Assembly: GCF_002105155.1 (NCBI RefSeq)
Contig: NW_019029042.1
Location: 62,001 to 126,000, forward strand
Source of the DNA: Lobosporangium transversale
Taxonomy: Eukaryota > Mortierellomycota > Mortierellomycetes > Mortierellales > Mortierellaceae
Direction of reading: 5' to 3'
DNA length: 64,000 nucleotides
Shown here: piece after piece, positions 1-12,406 of the stretch
Layout: every line of letters begins with the position of its first letter
Numbering within the stretch: position 1 is the stretch's first letter
The notes under the pieces: generated by a model
What the model saw: the letters and a program-made list of their open reading frames with translations, nothing else
Database searches by the model: none
What the model was told of the DNA's origin: nothing
Translations under genes and position numbers: made by a program

Positions 1-1
1 T

Positions 2-3000
2 GGGCCTCGCTGCGAAGAAAAAACGCGTGCCTATAGGGACCGAGATGCTAAGCGTACAGCAGCGGATGCAAAACTCGATACGCTCATAGCCAACATGGAA
101 ACCAAGTCCAATGAAGGCAAATGGGAATCTCGAAGCCATATGATTGCCATTAAAAAGAATCTTCGACAGCTCTTCACATTCAGTCATAACGAGAAGAGGG
201 AGCTCGCGGCGCCATTCGGTCGATACAATAACTTTGTGATTTGCCATTGTAGAAATGAGGCTGATGTGTGTATTGCCGCCAAATGTACACCAACCAGTAT
301 CGCTGTGTCTGGGGACTCTGACCTTCTCATCTATCCTTCTATAAAAAGAGTTCTTCGTCCAATCCCTCGTCGCCATCACATGTTTGCACTCTATGAGAAA
401 CAAGAGGTCCTGCAAGCCCTTGGGTTTTCAAGGAACAGTCAACTCCTGGTCTATGGCATTATATCCGATAACGATTACACCCCAAATATCCCAACCTTTG
501 GTCTTGCTACAAATGCTGAGATTATCTCCGCGCTCACTGACACTGATGCCGAAAAGTTGACGGTATCATATGTTCGTGAGGTCCATGCCCGTAGCCGTCG
601 AACTCCTGCAGAAGGCCAGTTTGACCATTCAATTAATGTTTTCTTTGGTGGGATCCAAACCCAGGCCTCGCAGCAACCAACCGCTGAAAGATTCCTTCAT
701 TACCATGATAGAATGAGGACTGCGATATCTGCTAGGTACCAGAATAAAAATAATCAACCTCAACCCAGGTAAGCTCCTTCAAATGAACATTTTCCAAAGC
801 ATATACAAAAAAAAAAAGTCATCTAACCCTTGACATTGTTGTTCCTAATTAGATTCTATATCCCTAAACGCGCAAAGCCGAATCGCTATCGGCCTGTTTT
901 CCCTACCCAGAAAAAGGAACTTTCCCCTAAGAAATATGACCTGACCAACTGCAAACAACACGACCGTCCCGTCAGCTCCAGCCGTCAAAGAAAGTCCCCC
1001 AAAAAAAAGGAAAAGGAAAAAAAAGAGGATGACAAAGAAGAGGAGGTTAAGGAGGAAAAGAAGAAAAAAAAGAAGAACAAAGGGAAGGCCAAGTATATCA
1101 GAAAGACTGATAAGACCAGGAAAGTGAAGGAGGCTACTGCCGAGGACCGACGGTTGAAGAGGGCCCACCCCACTGTTGCATTAACTCTGGGCACGTTAAA
1201 GACATGTGTAGTTGCCAAGCTGGACTCTACTTCCGATCCCAATCTCAATCCCGAGCAACTTGCTGCAACAATTCAAGGGCTCATTCAATCATTTATTAAA
1301 ATGTTGAATGAGGCACGGATTCGAGCTTTCTGGGCCTGCGCCTTGTGGATCGATAACCTGCTTACCACTGGGCCATCCAATCCAGCTGATCTCCCACAAC
1401 TCCTAGATGAAGTTCTTGATAGCAGGGACTTTATTTACGGCCTTGCTGCGTTGTTGTATCACGGAGTGATGAGTCCATTATCTAGGTATAGCAGGGAAGT
1501 GAAGAAAAAAGGCGAAGGGAACGTAGCCAAGCCGTCCCAGCTCAAAGCATACGAAAACTTCTATGCAAAGACAGGGCTTGGTCCTTTAAACCAGATCTAT
1601 CCCGATTTGGTGATCAGCAGGTCGTCTCGGATGGTCATGGTCCCTGTTCAAGCAGCGCTAAGATCTCACTATCGGAATGCGCAGGTAAATATAATATTAT
1701 AATATTTTGAGGTTATCTTATAATATGTTTATAGAAATGTTCCTAATCATTTCTTCAATATAATGTCTAGTTTGACATAGATATTCCAGGCGATGGAAGA
1801 AGTTCCATCCAATTCTTTTTTGAGCAAAATGCAACTGCCAAAAAATATCTGGATTTTCCTACGTCTGCTTTCTCGCCTCGGTCTCTTTGCCTAACGGAAG
1901 CCTGTCTCCTGGATATATTATGGTCCAACCCAACAGTTCGAGAGGAAATAGCCCAATTGTTGGAACTAAACATGAGTACCAAGGGGGCTGCAGAGGACAA
2001 GATCCTTAACCACAAGGGGATATTGTTGCAGGAGCTGTTTTCCTTGAAAGGATACAAGGACGTTGGACTGCAATCTGATGATGACCCTAGAAGGAAACTA
2101 CGGACATCGTTCTTTACAAACGGCCTTACCCTAACACTTCTTGCCTATGACACATCGAAGCAAAAAAGAGGTAGAGGTTCGCAAGCTGCCCAACCTTCGG
2201 ATACTCAAAGATCTCAAGCAGTCCAGGCTTCTTCAAGTGCTCAGCAGGGATCCTCGTCTTCAGGCCATGGTGCAGGTGATGGTGGTGATGATGGAGACGA
2301 CGACGGGAATGAAGATGACGATATCTTGCTGGGTATCAGCGATATTGACTTGCTGGAAGTTGATGAACCATTCTTAGATGGCGACGAGGGAGAAGAAGCA
2401 GCTGAAGAAGGTACATCGAGCACAAATCCACTGTCCCCGGTGAGTCCCAGTCCCCGGCGTGAGATCAACTGGAAGCAGAGATCCCGTCTCCTCGAGAATG
2501 TAGAAGTTAAATATGACACCCAGGCAGCATGCCCTCCCCCCGAAAGTACCATTATCATTGGGATCGATCCAGGCGAGAGGTACTCGATGACAATTGCAAA
2601 GTTGGATCCAAGGAAACCTAACGAACGTGAGATCCTTCGGATTTCTAGAGCGTACCTTTACAAACCATCCAAGAAGTTTCAGGGCGAGCTAGAGAGGCGA
2701 AAGCTTAGAAGAGGAATTACAGAGATTGAAAGCCATTGTAGGTTATCATGAATACTACACATCTGCCAAGTGTCCACGACCTCACTGTGACAGTATATTG
2801 GAGAATGTTCCTTTTCGATCCAAGTACTGTCGAAATTGTAAAGCATACTTTGATCGAGATGCTGTTGGTGCTGAGAACATCGCAAGGGTCTGTGAGTCGC
2901 AGATAAGAGAGCAAAAACGACCTGCAAAATATATGCCGCCGGACGGAGGAACTCAAGGCCAAGCTTCTAGCGGTAGTGGCGGCGGTGGAGGTAGTGGTGG

Positions 3001-3199
3001 CAGTGGTGGTGGTAGTAGCAGATCCACAAAAAGGAAATTTTCAGATGAAGGAGGAGGAGGAGTAGAGGGATCAAGACCACCGAAAGGACCTTTGCTGGGT
3101 CCAGGAGGAGGGGAGAGACAAGCCGGCAACAACAGTAGGACACAATCTACTACAAACATGACTAGGTCCAGAAAGGCCTTCGTCTTAAAAAAATTGTAA
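2..3199 (+). pseudogene. XPG/FEN-like nuclease domain fused to TnpB/Fanzor-like RuvC and zinc finger (5' partial, broken)
   Basis: The reading frame is open from the left edge. Exons by splice phase are <2-768, 853-1684 and 1771 to about 2740. Exon 1 shows an XPG-I-like core: NEADVCIAA, then SGDSDLLIYPS, then an H2TH-like GIISDNDYTPNIPTFG. Exon 2 has a Lys/Glu-rich linker (about 1000-1130) and a helical region. Exon 3 ends in a RuvC-I-like IIIGIDPGERYSMTIAKLD at about 2557-2612. A second frame (2726-3199) carries a TnpB-type four-Cys zinc finger preceded by EYYTSAKC, and then the RuvC-III-like FDRDAVGAENIA. Only about 40 residues separate RuvC-I from the zinc finger, and the frame changes between them, so the part that should hold the RuvC-II glutamate is absent. 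I infer an inactivating internal deletion. A Gly/Ser-rich tail follows. A further exon (3285-3528) is possible in phase but overlaps the next gene. Family members are RNA-guided nucleases of mobile elements; activity here is unlikely. Confidence 0.72.
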
Positions 3200-3461
3200 G
3201 TATTGGCTTGATAGTACTTTTTTTTCTTGGTTAATTTATTTATTTATTTATTTCTGTGTTCTAATACATTTCTTTTTACAATAGATGGAATGTCTCGTTT
3301 TTTAATGGGACGGACTATAAACAGATTGGCGGCGCTGTCTATGAAAAAAATCGTCAACGCGTCGTAATATCAAGCCACAGTGACTGCTCCGTTTCACTAG
3401 GCCTCTTTAATTCATTCTCATTACCCTCCCTGTCAAAGTTGCAAAGGGCAGGAACATTTCC

Positions 3462-6284
3462 ATGTCTTACATCACACCAGAGCCAATTGCGGTGTCCATG
3501 GATACCAGTCCAGAGACAACTCCTCTAGCAGACACTCCCTTGGCTCCCAGAAATGTCACAAATAATGGCTCTACCTCTTCAGCAGCTGTTGGGGATAGCA
3601 AGCCTGCACTTGCAGAACAAATACATGAGCCTGCATCTTCAACCTTGAATCCTACATCTGTTTCTACGTCCACCTCTACCTCTATATCTGTAGTATATAA
3701 TACTTCTTCCACATCACTACCAAACTTACAAATCCGGGAATCATCATCGACACCCACAAATGTAATTAATGTTGGTGCTAGTAGTGCCGACCCTGAAAGT
3801 AGCACTACAGCATCCCACCCTAGACATGATATCAACTCAACTAGCGCGTTGGATAGAGGCCCACTCGGTTTAACACCTGATGAGGAACAATGGGTTAAAG
3901 AAAAGATGGAATATGCGCTATACGAGTAAGCTATAGGAGGACACTAACTAGGAGCTGTTTCATTCATTCGAAAAACAAAAAAAAAAAAAAAAAAAAAAAG
4001 AAAGCCTTATGGAATGAATTCATAAATGCCTATTCACTCAATATTTTATTTTACTTTACTTTTAATTTTTATTTTGTTTTTTCTCTTGAAATTTAGCCTT
4101 CAGGCACTAGCATTGGCAATCAAACGTTATAGATGGCAATTGACGCAGGTACCAAAGGATATCACTCGGTTGGAGAGCTTAAAGGAGAGGTATATGGGAG
4201 CCCCATTCGATTTTTTGAAATTACTTAAGAACAAGGTACGGTGTTTGTTTTTCAGTAGGCTTTTTCAACAAAAGAAAATGATAATAATAATAATAATAAA
4301 AGTCATTTTTTTTATCTTCCATCCGCTTAAAAACATTTGTACGTTAGGAGTTCCGCTATCCTGAGGGGCAAAAGACCTTACCGGCACCGTCAATAGAATG
4401 GACAAAATATCAATTTCCTCCAGCAAAACCTGTTTCACCATCAAAGCCTCCAAGAGCAACTTATCTGGTACACAAAAAAAGTCTATCTGTTTATCTGCTG
4501 AAATAGTTGAGGTCTGATTTGTTAACTTGGCTTTATATTTTCTATCTTTTTGATTCTGCTCCTCTAGAGCCCTTTATCATATGAATCAAATCCTGATAGA
4601 GATAACAGCAGGACACTGTCAATAGGACGGACTAATATCCGTTCCAAAGCGGAATCACCATCTCAGGAACGTATTCAAGTTGTAAAAGAGACTGCAAAAA
4701 ACCTCGGTATCAACGTCATCCGCCCTTACCAACCACAGCAATACAACTATCATGACTCGAGTCAGGATCGAATAGATATCAATGGCGGAACAGGAGACAC
4801 GGATGGCGTACTATCGTCGAAGCAAACTTCACACGAAGCAAGGCAACTTGGCTATGGTCATGGTCAATTTCCGGGAGCTCATGATATGGAGGGAATGGGT
4901 CACTCTGATTTGAGTCAATCAAATAATACTTCCTTAGGTCATCGTTCAGAAGGCGCACTTGTGACACCATCTGCTACATACAGTACGATACAGCTTCCTC
5001 AACCTCATCATCAGCACCATTTACATCAATCTGTTTGTCCCCAAACACCTGTTGCTGGACCCTCGAATCAAACCATTGATCATAATCCAGGAGTTCGCAC
5101 GATCCCTCGACCGATTCAACCTAAAGACTTTGGGGCAAACGCCAATATCACTTATAATCATATGAGTGGAAGTGTCGATGTTCATTCAGGGAACACTACA
5201 ATCGCCACCAAACCGAGGGGGGCGTCACGGGAAGGTAGTGCTCGCGAAGAGACGCCGAAACCACCTTTGTATAATATCCCGTGGAGTGACGAGGAGCAGC
5301 AGCAGCTGGAGCGGTTATTGGAAATCTATCCGGATGAACCTGTGGCGGCCCAACGTTTCCAAAAGATTTCAGCAGCCATGGGAACTAGAACACCAAAACA
5401 GGTCGCAAGTCGTGTTCAAAAATACTTTATCAAGCTTGTCAAGGCTGGGTTGGAGGCGCCAGGGCGAATGAATTTCTCGCTCGAGACAAAGTCAAAAGCT
5501 AAGCAAGCAGGGGTATCCTCAGCCGCCAAAGGGAAAAAACGAAAAGATGTTCAGGATGAAGGCAACGAAGCTAGTCGTAACAAGCCTACACGTCCAAAAA
5601 AGAAAGACGCGGATGCGGGGGGAGCTACAGCAACAGGATTTGGATTAGGATTAGCACCAGCATCAGGCTCAGGCTCAGGCTCAGGGTCAGGGTCAGGGTC
5701 AGGCGCAGCGCCGAAAAAGAAAAAGAAGGCCAAGTCACTACTAGGATCTGGATTCGGGCGGACATCTGGCACGCAGTATCTGACTTACAATCCTGCACCG
5801 ACTGTGTATATGAGCGAAGGTGATGATGACGAAGATATACAGGACATGCTCGGTGTTGCCAGTAGCAATAATGCTCTTTTACATAGAAGCAGTTCACTGC
5901 AAGGTAGTCCCGATGGTGGAGTGGCTAGTCACTTGGGATACTCTGTGAGTTTTTTTTTATGATTTATGTATCAGGTGACACGATGACCGTACTTAAAAAC
6001 TCCAATCTAATATCTTTTCCTCATTCTCTATTATTTCATTGTTATCTCAGTGTGATTCGTGTGGAGTGGAGCCAATCCTTGGGATTCGATATTCATGTAT
6101 AGACTGTGAGGAGCTTGGAGGAACTGATCTGTGCGGACCATGCTACAACTCTGGCACTTATCAGAACAAAATGCACCTGTTGTCCCATCGATTTCAGCCT
6201 ATTGATTCTTCAGAGCCACCAGCTTACAATAACAACTATGCATCTTCGAGTGCCTCAGGATCTGGAATTGCCATCAGCTCCTGA
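3462..6284 (+). CDS. ZZZ3: ZZZ3-like SANT/Myb and ZZ zinc-finger chromatin protein
   Basis: Exons 3462-3925, 4097-4235, 4348-4467, 4568-5944 and 6051-6284 join in phase to a 777-residue protein. A Ser/Thr-rich N-terminus (about 1-130) leads into a helical segment around residues 140-200. A SANT/Myb domain lies near 472-535; its end [16 protein letters not shown] and the motif [11 protein letters not shown] closely resemble animal ZZZ3. A ZZ-type zinc finger ([16 protein letters not shown] and following Cys pairs) is encoded by the last exon at about residues 700-750, again in the ZZZ3 order. In animals ZZZ3 is a subunit of the ATAC acetyltransferase complex and its ZZ finger reads histone H3; by homology this is a nuclear chromatin reader. 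The middle is low complexity, with a Gly-Ser run encoded by a hexanucleotide repeat (about 5661-5705). Identification is strong; the complex it joins in fungi is inference. Confidence 0.88.
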
Positions 6285-7137
6285 CTTTTGTACAGTTGGT
6301 TAGCGAACGAAACAAAATAATCAAAAATAAACTAGAGACTGTGGCTTTGCCACGATTGGCTCTTGCCTTGCTAGAAAATCTGATGCTTTGCCTGAGTCTC
6401 GTTCAAGAACGGATACGTAACTCTGGTTGAAAGAAAGCAGTTGACTATATTTTGTACAGTGATGGGGACAGTCGTTACATACTCTACGGAATGCCTGTTG
6501 CATAAAAGATTAAAGAAAATACCTATGGACATACATCTCCTAGGAAACATTTACCATGGATACGCTATATCTATGTTACTCGTGCACAGCACTGTAGCTA
6601 CGCTTTTGATATGATCTGAAGGATGTGATAAAAACTTCAATACATACGCCGTGGGCATGGCATGCGGGCCAACATTTTATTCTCACTTACTCTGCTATTC
6701 ACCTTCTTGTCTGTCAAAAACTTTTCACTAGTGGATACATGGACAGATTCGACTCAGTGTGTAGGAACCGGTTCTGAAACAGAAGGGCATTAAATCCTTG
6801 TCAAGAGCAACAGCAGAATTTTTTTTTTCTTTTTTATTAGTGTTTACCAACCAAGGGAATACAAGGAGATGATGAAGCAACGGATGCAGCAAACCAAGCC
6901 CCACCGGTTTGTACAGGAAAAGATCAAGCTCCATGGCAATCTGTACCTTATGGTAGTCACAATTTTGTCCACCTGTCTTAATATTTAGGACAAAGCATAG
7001 TTTGGAGACGCGAAATCTACCAAAATGGCGTAATTTTACAATGTGTAACATTATAAAAGATGTTTTTATTTTTATTTTTACGCTTTTAATGTTATATTGC
7101 TTCATATTCGGACTCCTGCACTTACATCAAAGCAGCC
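6285..7137. other. Intergenic, no gene seen
   Basis: This 850-bp stretch lies between two genes on the same strand and must hold the 3' end of the ZZZ3-like gene and the promoter of the rhodanese gene. Frames here are short and compositionally uninformative. I see no RNA gene or repeat beyond a short T run at about 6820-6836. Confidence 0.6.
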
Positions 7138-7297
7138 ATGTCAACTTCTACTCATCAGAAACCAGAGTTCGTCGAACAGGAGGCCCTAAAAACCCTTCTT
7201 GAAGACAAGACTAAGGTTCCAGGAAAAGATTATCTCGTAATCGATGTTCGCGATGAGGATCGCATTGTAAGTTTTGAGTTTTGTGCATGTCATCACA

Positions 7298-7333
<36 letters not shown>

Positions 7334-7788
7334 CGTCTTCACCTATAGACCCATCAAGCTATTGGGCATGGTTATTACGTTGTATTTAAAACTAAAAGAC
7401 TACGATTTTTATGCGTATATATTTATGTATAAAAATGTATGTATAGGGAGGCCACATCCCAGGAAGCGTGAATATCCCTTCAAAGCAGCTTCCTGATCGA
7501 CTTCCCCAACTGGTCGAGGAATACAAGGATGTTCCGACGTTGTTCTTTCATTGCGCATTGTCTCAAGTTCGGGGCCCTAAAGCCGCAAATCGCTGGTCAG
7601 AGGCCCTTGCTGAACGCGACGCAAAATTGACGGCGACAGAGGCAGCGGCGGTCGAGGCGGCCAATCGTGCTCCAATTACACAAAAAGTTAACATTTTGCG
7701 TGGAGGATTTGGTGAATGGCAACTCAAGCATAAAGATAATAAGGATTTGGTCGAGGCATATGAAGCTGAATATTGGGTCGATATCTAA
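7138..7788 (+). CDS. Single-domain rhodanese, CDC25/ACR2-like phosphatase or arsenate reductase
   Basis: Two exons, 7138-7266 and 7447-7788, give 156 residues, the size of small stand-alone CDC25-like proteins such as yeast Ych1/Arr2 and fission yeast Ibp1. The fold markers are visible: LVIDVRDEDR near residue 35, GGHIPGSVNIP at 44-54, and the active loop HCALSQVRGP with catalytic Cys79 and Arg85, an exact HC-X5-R signature. The C-terminus has the usual LRGGFGEW strand. Such enzymes dephosphorylate phosphotyrosine or aryl phosphates, and some reduce arsenate; the sequence does not tell which. The intron carries a 30-nt poly-T run. The gene ends about 260 bp from the convergent RAD51 stop. Confidence 0.88.
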
Positions 7789-8045
7789 GAAAACGTAACA
7801 AAGAACGAGAGGCAAGGAGTTTTTAAAAAAGAAATCTAGAGCATAGTATACAAAACAATATAAAAGATCCAGTGCGAATCCAGTTAAATACTTTTTTTTT
7901 TTTTTTACTTTGATCTTAAAATATTGAAAAGTTTGAATAGAACGAGAAATGACAATTTTTTTATTTTTTTATATTTTTTTTTATTTTATTTTTTTTTTTT
8001 TGTTTTTACAAATTATATTTTTGCTTTTATTATTGTTCGCTTGAG

Positions 8046-8263
8046 TTAATTATCAACAGCATCAGCAATGCCATGTGTTCCGATAGAAAACTGGGCTTCG
8101 AGTTCAGGAAGACATGGAGAGTCGTAGATCTTGCAGATACGATTATCTCCTCTTGCTTTGCGGAGATACAATCTGTATTTAATATTAGGGATTAATGGTC
8201 AGCAGTGAACATGTACACATGAGTTCAGACTCTTTAGATGTCACAATGTCAAGCGTTCCAAAC

Positions 8264-8304
<41 letters not shown>

Positions 8305-8801
8305 ATAAAAAATATTACCTTGTTGTAGAGGAGTGAGCCATGATATTCCCTCCAATGGGCTTCTTGGTGTCCGCATTGAACATGTTCATACCATCGACTT
8401 GGGCCACGACTTGGTTTGTAATCACAACAGCAACACCAAACTAAATCCATTAAGGAAAAGGAAAATGAACATGAGCATAGGCATGGGCATTAAAGATCGA
8501 TAGCAAGTATCTCATTTTCAAATATACAGATATGGATAGTTATTTTTTACCTCATCTGCAAGACGCTGAAGATTTCTCAGGAAACGCGCCATATGCATTT
8601 GTCTGGCTGAAAGCTCACCACGTCCCGAAAAATCTGTACGGTACAACGCTGTGGCACTATCGACAATTAATAATGCGAATCGAGATTCTGACATCATAGC
8701 CGCTGCCTGCACCAGTAGATTCATTTGATGATCCGTGTTATAAGCACGAGCATACGCCACGTTATCGAGAACTTCTTCAGCATTGAGGTTATATCTATTG
8801 A

Positions 8802-8842
<41 letters not shown>

Positions 8843-9830
8843 TTAAAAAAAAACGTTAAGTATTTCCAGCGAACATCCAAATTAGATAATGAGATGAACA
8901 CAGTTAAAAAAATATTTACCTTTCACTGATCGAAATAAGACGTTCAGGACGGAAAGTACCTTCAGTATCGATATATAAACATTTTCCTTCGCCTCCACTC
9001 ATTGCTGTAGGAAGCTATGATCCCCATCCAAAAAAAAAAAAAAAAAAAAAAAAATTAATTGGCGTTTCAAGTATTCATTCATATAACCTTGTAAGAAATT
9101 CAGTAATGGTTCTTACTTGACATGTTACGGCCAACATGTGGCAAAGCTGACTTTTTCCCGTCCTGAACTCTCCAAACAGTTCTGTGATGGCACCTGTCTC
9201 GATCCCTCCGCCAAGTAACTTATCCAATTCTGCAGATCCCGTAGTAATCATCAACATCTGCTTCCTGCGCTCATGAAAGTCGGTTGCTGTTGTAAATCCC
9301 ATAGGCACCAACCGTGAGGCTAAAATTTTTTTTACCAAAGGAGAAGACTGTTATAACTTTCCCTCCCAGAGTAGATGCACCGAGAATAAGGTGAAGTAAC
9401 AAAAGATGCTAATTATACTCTGGCGTCTTTGTCATGCTATACCTTCTGCAATAATCTTGTCTGCTTTGGCTTCGGAAATACCCTTGATAAGAAGCAGGGC
9501 TTTTTTGGGGGTATATGCAATTGATTCAACAGTATAGTATCCTGCATCCTTGAGCTTCTTGATATCTGCTGTTTGAATACCGCATTCCTACCATATTTTA
9601 ATTATTTTTTTTCTTAATAAATATCAACATACAAGTAGAGGTAACAAGGTAACTAGAAAAAGCACACGGGACCATTAATAGCATGAACGTCACCAGGCGC
9701 TCTATTTCCTTTGTACTTACCTCCAGTTTCTCAGCTTTGAATGAGGCAACATAAAATTAAAAGCAATGAGGATGAGTTATTTGGTTTGCCAAAGGTGTCA
9801 AATGAGCCTGCCTCTTTGTCTCGACATGGT

Positions 9831-9862
<32 letters not shown>

Positions 9863-9948
9863 ATACTGCGCATATGGCCTTCTTCTGCAATGTCAACTTC
9901 TTCTTCCTCCATAACATTGGCTTCATGTTGTTGTTGAGCGTGTTCCAT
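8046..9948 (-). CDS. RAD51: RAD51 recombinase
   Basis: Eight exons on the minus strand (9948-9867, 9734-9721, 9587-9443, 9319-9117, 9014-8920, 8794-8551, 8440-8319, 8172-8046) join in phase to 343 residues, the normal RAD51 length. The N-terminal HhH domain ([16 protein letters not shown], then [12 protein letters not shown]) is followed by the RecA core. Walker A is GEFRTGKS at 130-137 and Walker B is ALLIVD at 220-225. [13 protein letters not shown] and [18 protein letters not shown] are family hallmarks, and loop L2 reads [18 protein letters not shown]. The N-terminal sequence fits RAD51 rather than DMC1. The protein forms nucleoprotein filaments for strand exchange in homologous recombination in the nucleus. 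Exon 2 is a 14-nt micro-exon. Introns contain an (ATT)n repeat (about 8804-8843) and several A/T homopolymers. It diverges from the 10235 gene. Confidence 0.97.
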
Positions 9949-10234
9949 GTTGTAAAGTGTTGACTGTGTAACTGTATGTTGTGTTTCTTTTAAAATGCAG
10001 AAAGGAGGAAAACAAAACTTGAAAATTAATAAAACACCACTTTATATTCATGTTTTGGTGGCAAAGTGGCTGCGCATGCTAATTTTTTGGCATGCAATAT
10101 TGAGGTATCTGTTATTGCATAAAGTCATTCTTACTGACATGCATGCGCCGTTCATTACATCTCTCTTATTTTTTGATCCACTAGTCCATTCCTTCAACCG
10201 TTCCAAAGCTTAGTAGCTCCACATCAATCTATCC
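9949..10234. promoter_or_regulatory. Shared divergent promoter region, RAD51 and 10235 gene
   Basis: The 286 bp between the two divergent start codons must hold both promoters. I see no recognisable element that I would name with confidence; the call rests on gene arrangement alone. Confidence 0.4.
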
Positions 10235-12311
10235 ATGTCACGTAAGGGGTCTTCTAACTCAAAGTTTGGTCATCTTTTTGGTGACACTGTTGGTAAGGCC
10301 TTCATTCATTTATCCTTCTCCCCGTGGTTTGAGCGATCTGCCTCTGTCCCTCATGCATCAAAACAAGGGTGCCCTTTTATATTCATATTAACATCGTGCT
10401 TTATTCTTATTGGTCTTTGCAGAAAGCTCTTCTACATCTGGTAGCCACAGTCGCCTTTCGAATTCAGGTGATCTCTACCGTGATCCACTTGCTGCTCTAT
10501 TACCACCTGTCACTGCTACCACCACCACTACCCGCAGCGGAACCGCCAAGGCAACGCTCTCACCCCCTCATACCTCTACTACGACAATCGCAACATCTAC
10601 TTCATCCTCAGTGCGTAGTTCTCCTCCTAGCTCAGGTAACAACTCCCGCAGTTCTTCGCGTCTTCAGCAACATGCACTCTTCTCATCTCTAACAGGTGGT
10701 GACTCCTCCGGAAGTGGACCGCCTTCCATGTTTGACTCGGTGACGGTCCCAGCCTCGTCCACATTATCGGTTGCAAAACGGGATTTACTGTTTGGTGGAG
10801 GCAGTTCTACAGGCAGTTCTTCATCCTCCAGGAGGACATCCACACCCCCATTACCTAAAAGTAATCTCATAGGATCTATACGCCAGTCAACCCCTCCTCT
10901 TGGCAGTGTGCGTACGACGGTAACGGTAACAACTCTCGATGCTGAAGCATCTCCCTTAGGATCACTTCTGAATGGTAGTGGGGATGATGTCAAAAGGGAG
11001 GCGGAGGATGATGTATTATCGATCAAGTCTCCTTTATCAGCCATTGCTACATCCAATTCCTTAACACGTACTAATAGCCAGGCTAGCACTAAAAGCCATG
11101 AAAGTATCAAGAGTAGCCGTAGTATTCAGAGTCAGGAGCTATTGGAGGACTCAAAACTAACTACTACAAAGGTTGCAAATACAAAGCCAAGTACTTTATC
11201 AGGATCAGGTGCGTCCGCAATACGTTCCATTCAAGCCAAGAAGACAAACCTGGATCAACAGCAGCAACCACAACCAGCTTCTGTCGACTCAATCCTCAAT
11301 CTTCTTACACAGCCTTCGGGTTCTGCGCCTTCGCCGGCGACGTCACAGTCGATTGAAACTTTCCAATCCATCTCACGGGCAACATCACCGGCGGCAAGTA
11401 GCAGCGCTATAACGACTATCCTACCCCCACCCCTTAGCAAAAGTGGGTTCGAGCGTGAGAACGATAGCAATTCATCCTCGCCTCTTTCTAAATCTGGAGT
11501 TCTAGTGAATGTAGCAATTAAAGACGATGCAGCTGAGGCGTTCTCGAAGGATCTTTTTTTCACATCAGGACCATCTTCTTCTCTCCTTAACGCAACTACA
11601 AACATCCAGTCCTCAAGCTTCTTAGATACTGGATTCAGCAGCTTGAGGGCTGTATCTTCGAGCTCATCACCAACAGGGGCTGCTATAGCGGCGGATGCTA
11701 CGTCAAGTCCTGGTGCAGGCACTATGCACCAACCCAAGTCGCTATCTGGATTCTCTTTGGGCGAGGATGTGTCAGATGGCCCCAATCCATGGATGAACTC
11801 GCTTCTGGACTCACCAGAGCATGCGAGACCCGTGGGCAATGCAAATGCAGGAATTAATTATACTCAATCGGATGCCATGATCAGTGGCACTAATAGCTTC
11901 TTACCCGAGACCGCATTTGTGCTCACTGCTAAAAATACTCTTGTGACGGCAACAGCAACACCATGTATTCCTTCTTTGGAGGAAGACATTGGTGGGTTTG
12001 ATGAGTTTGCATCTTTACAACTCGGCAGTAGTGCAACAGCAAACGCAACGTCGCTCAGTACTAATTCACATTTGAAAACGACAGCGCTTCCTCCTTTAAT
12101 AAAATCTACGACGATGTCTACAAGCACTGTAACAAGTAATTGGAACATTTTGGATGCTGTAGAAGCTGCATCACTGGACCCCGACTTTTTGGGAGCAGCC
12201 TCATTACTGAATCAGAGTAACGCAAAGGTTATGGAGATCATGCAAATGCCTAAAGAATCACTTGAAAAGGATATTTCAGCACAAGAGGTCTTTGACAATC
12301 CTTGGGAATAA
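10235..12311 (+). CDS. Ser/Thr-rich protein of unknown function
   Basis: Exons 10235-10292 and 10423-12311 join in phase to 648 residues starting MSRKGSSNSKFGHLFGDT. I do not recognise the family. Almost the entire chain is Ser/Thr/Ala-rich and predicted disordered by composition, with several Ser runs and repeated SPLSKSG-like stretches. The most protein-like parts are a short block with NPWMNSLLDSP near the middle-to-late region, an acidic EEDIGGFDEFASLQL segment, and a helical C-terminus (NWNILDAVEAASLDPDFLGAASLL) ending in FDNPWE. The NPW motifs resemble short endocytic-adaptor-binding peptides, but that is only a guess. An upstream ATG used as start is supported by the in-phase GT-AG intron. 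Confidence 0.62.
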
Positions 12312-12372
12312 TAACAGACAGCATAAACTCTTAATAAATATGTTACTAAGTACGTTAAGTACACTTGAAAAT

Positions 12373-12406
<34 letters not shown>

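Noticed and set aside
845-1248. Minus-strand Phe/Leu-rich frames opposite the XPG-Fanzor exon 2
   Set aside because: Complement of the Lys/Glu-rich linker; compositional shadow.
3285-3528. Possible last exon of the XPG-Fanzor relic
   Set aside because: It is in phase with a GT-AG intron at 3196-3284, but its stop falls inside the first exon of the ZZZ3-like gene and the peptide is not recognised.
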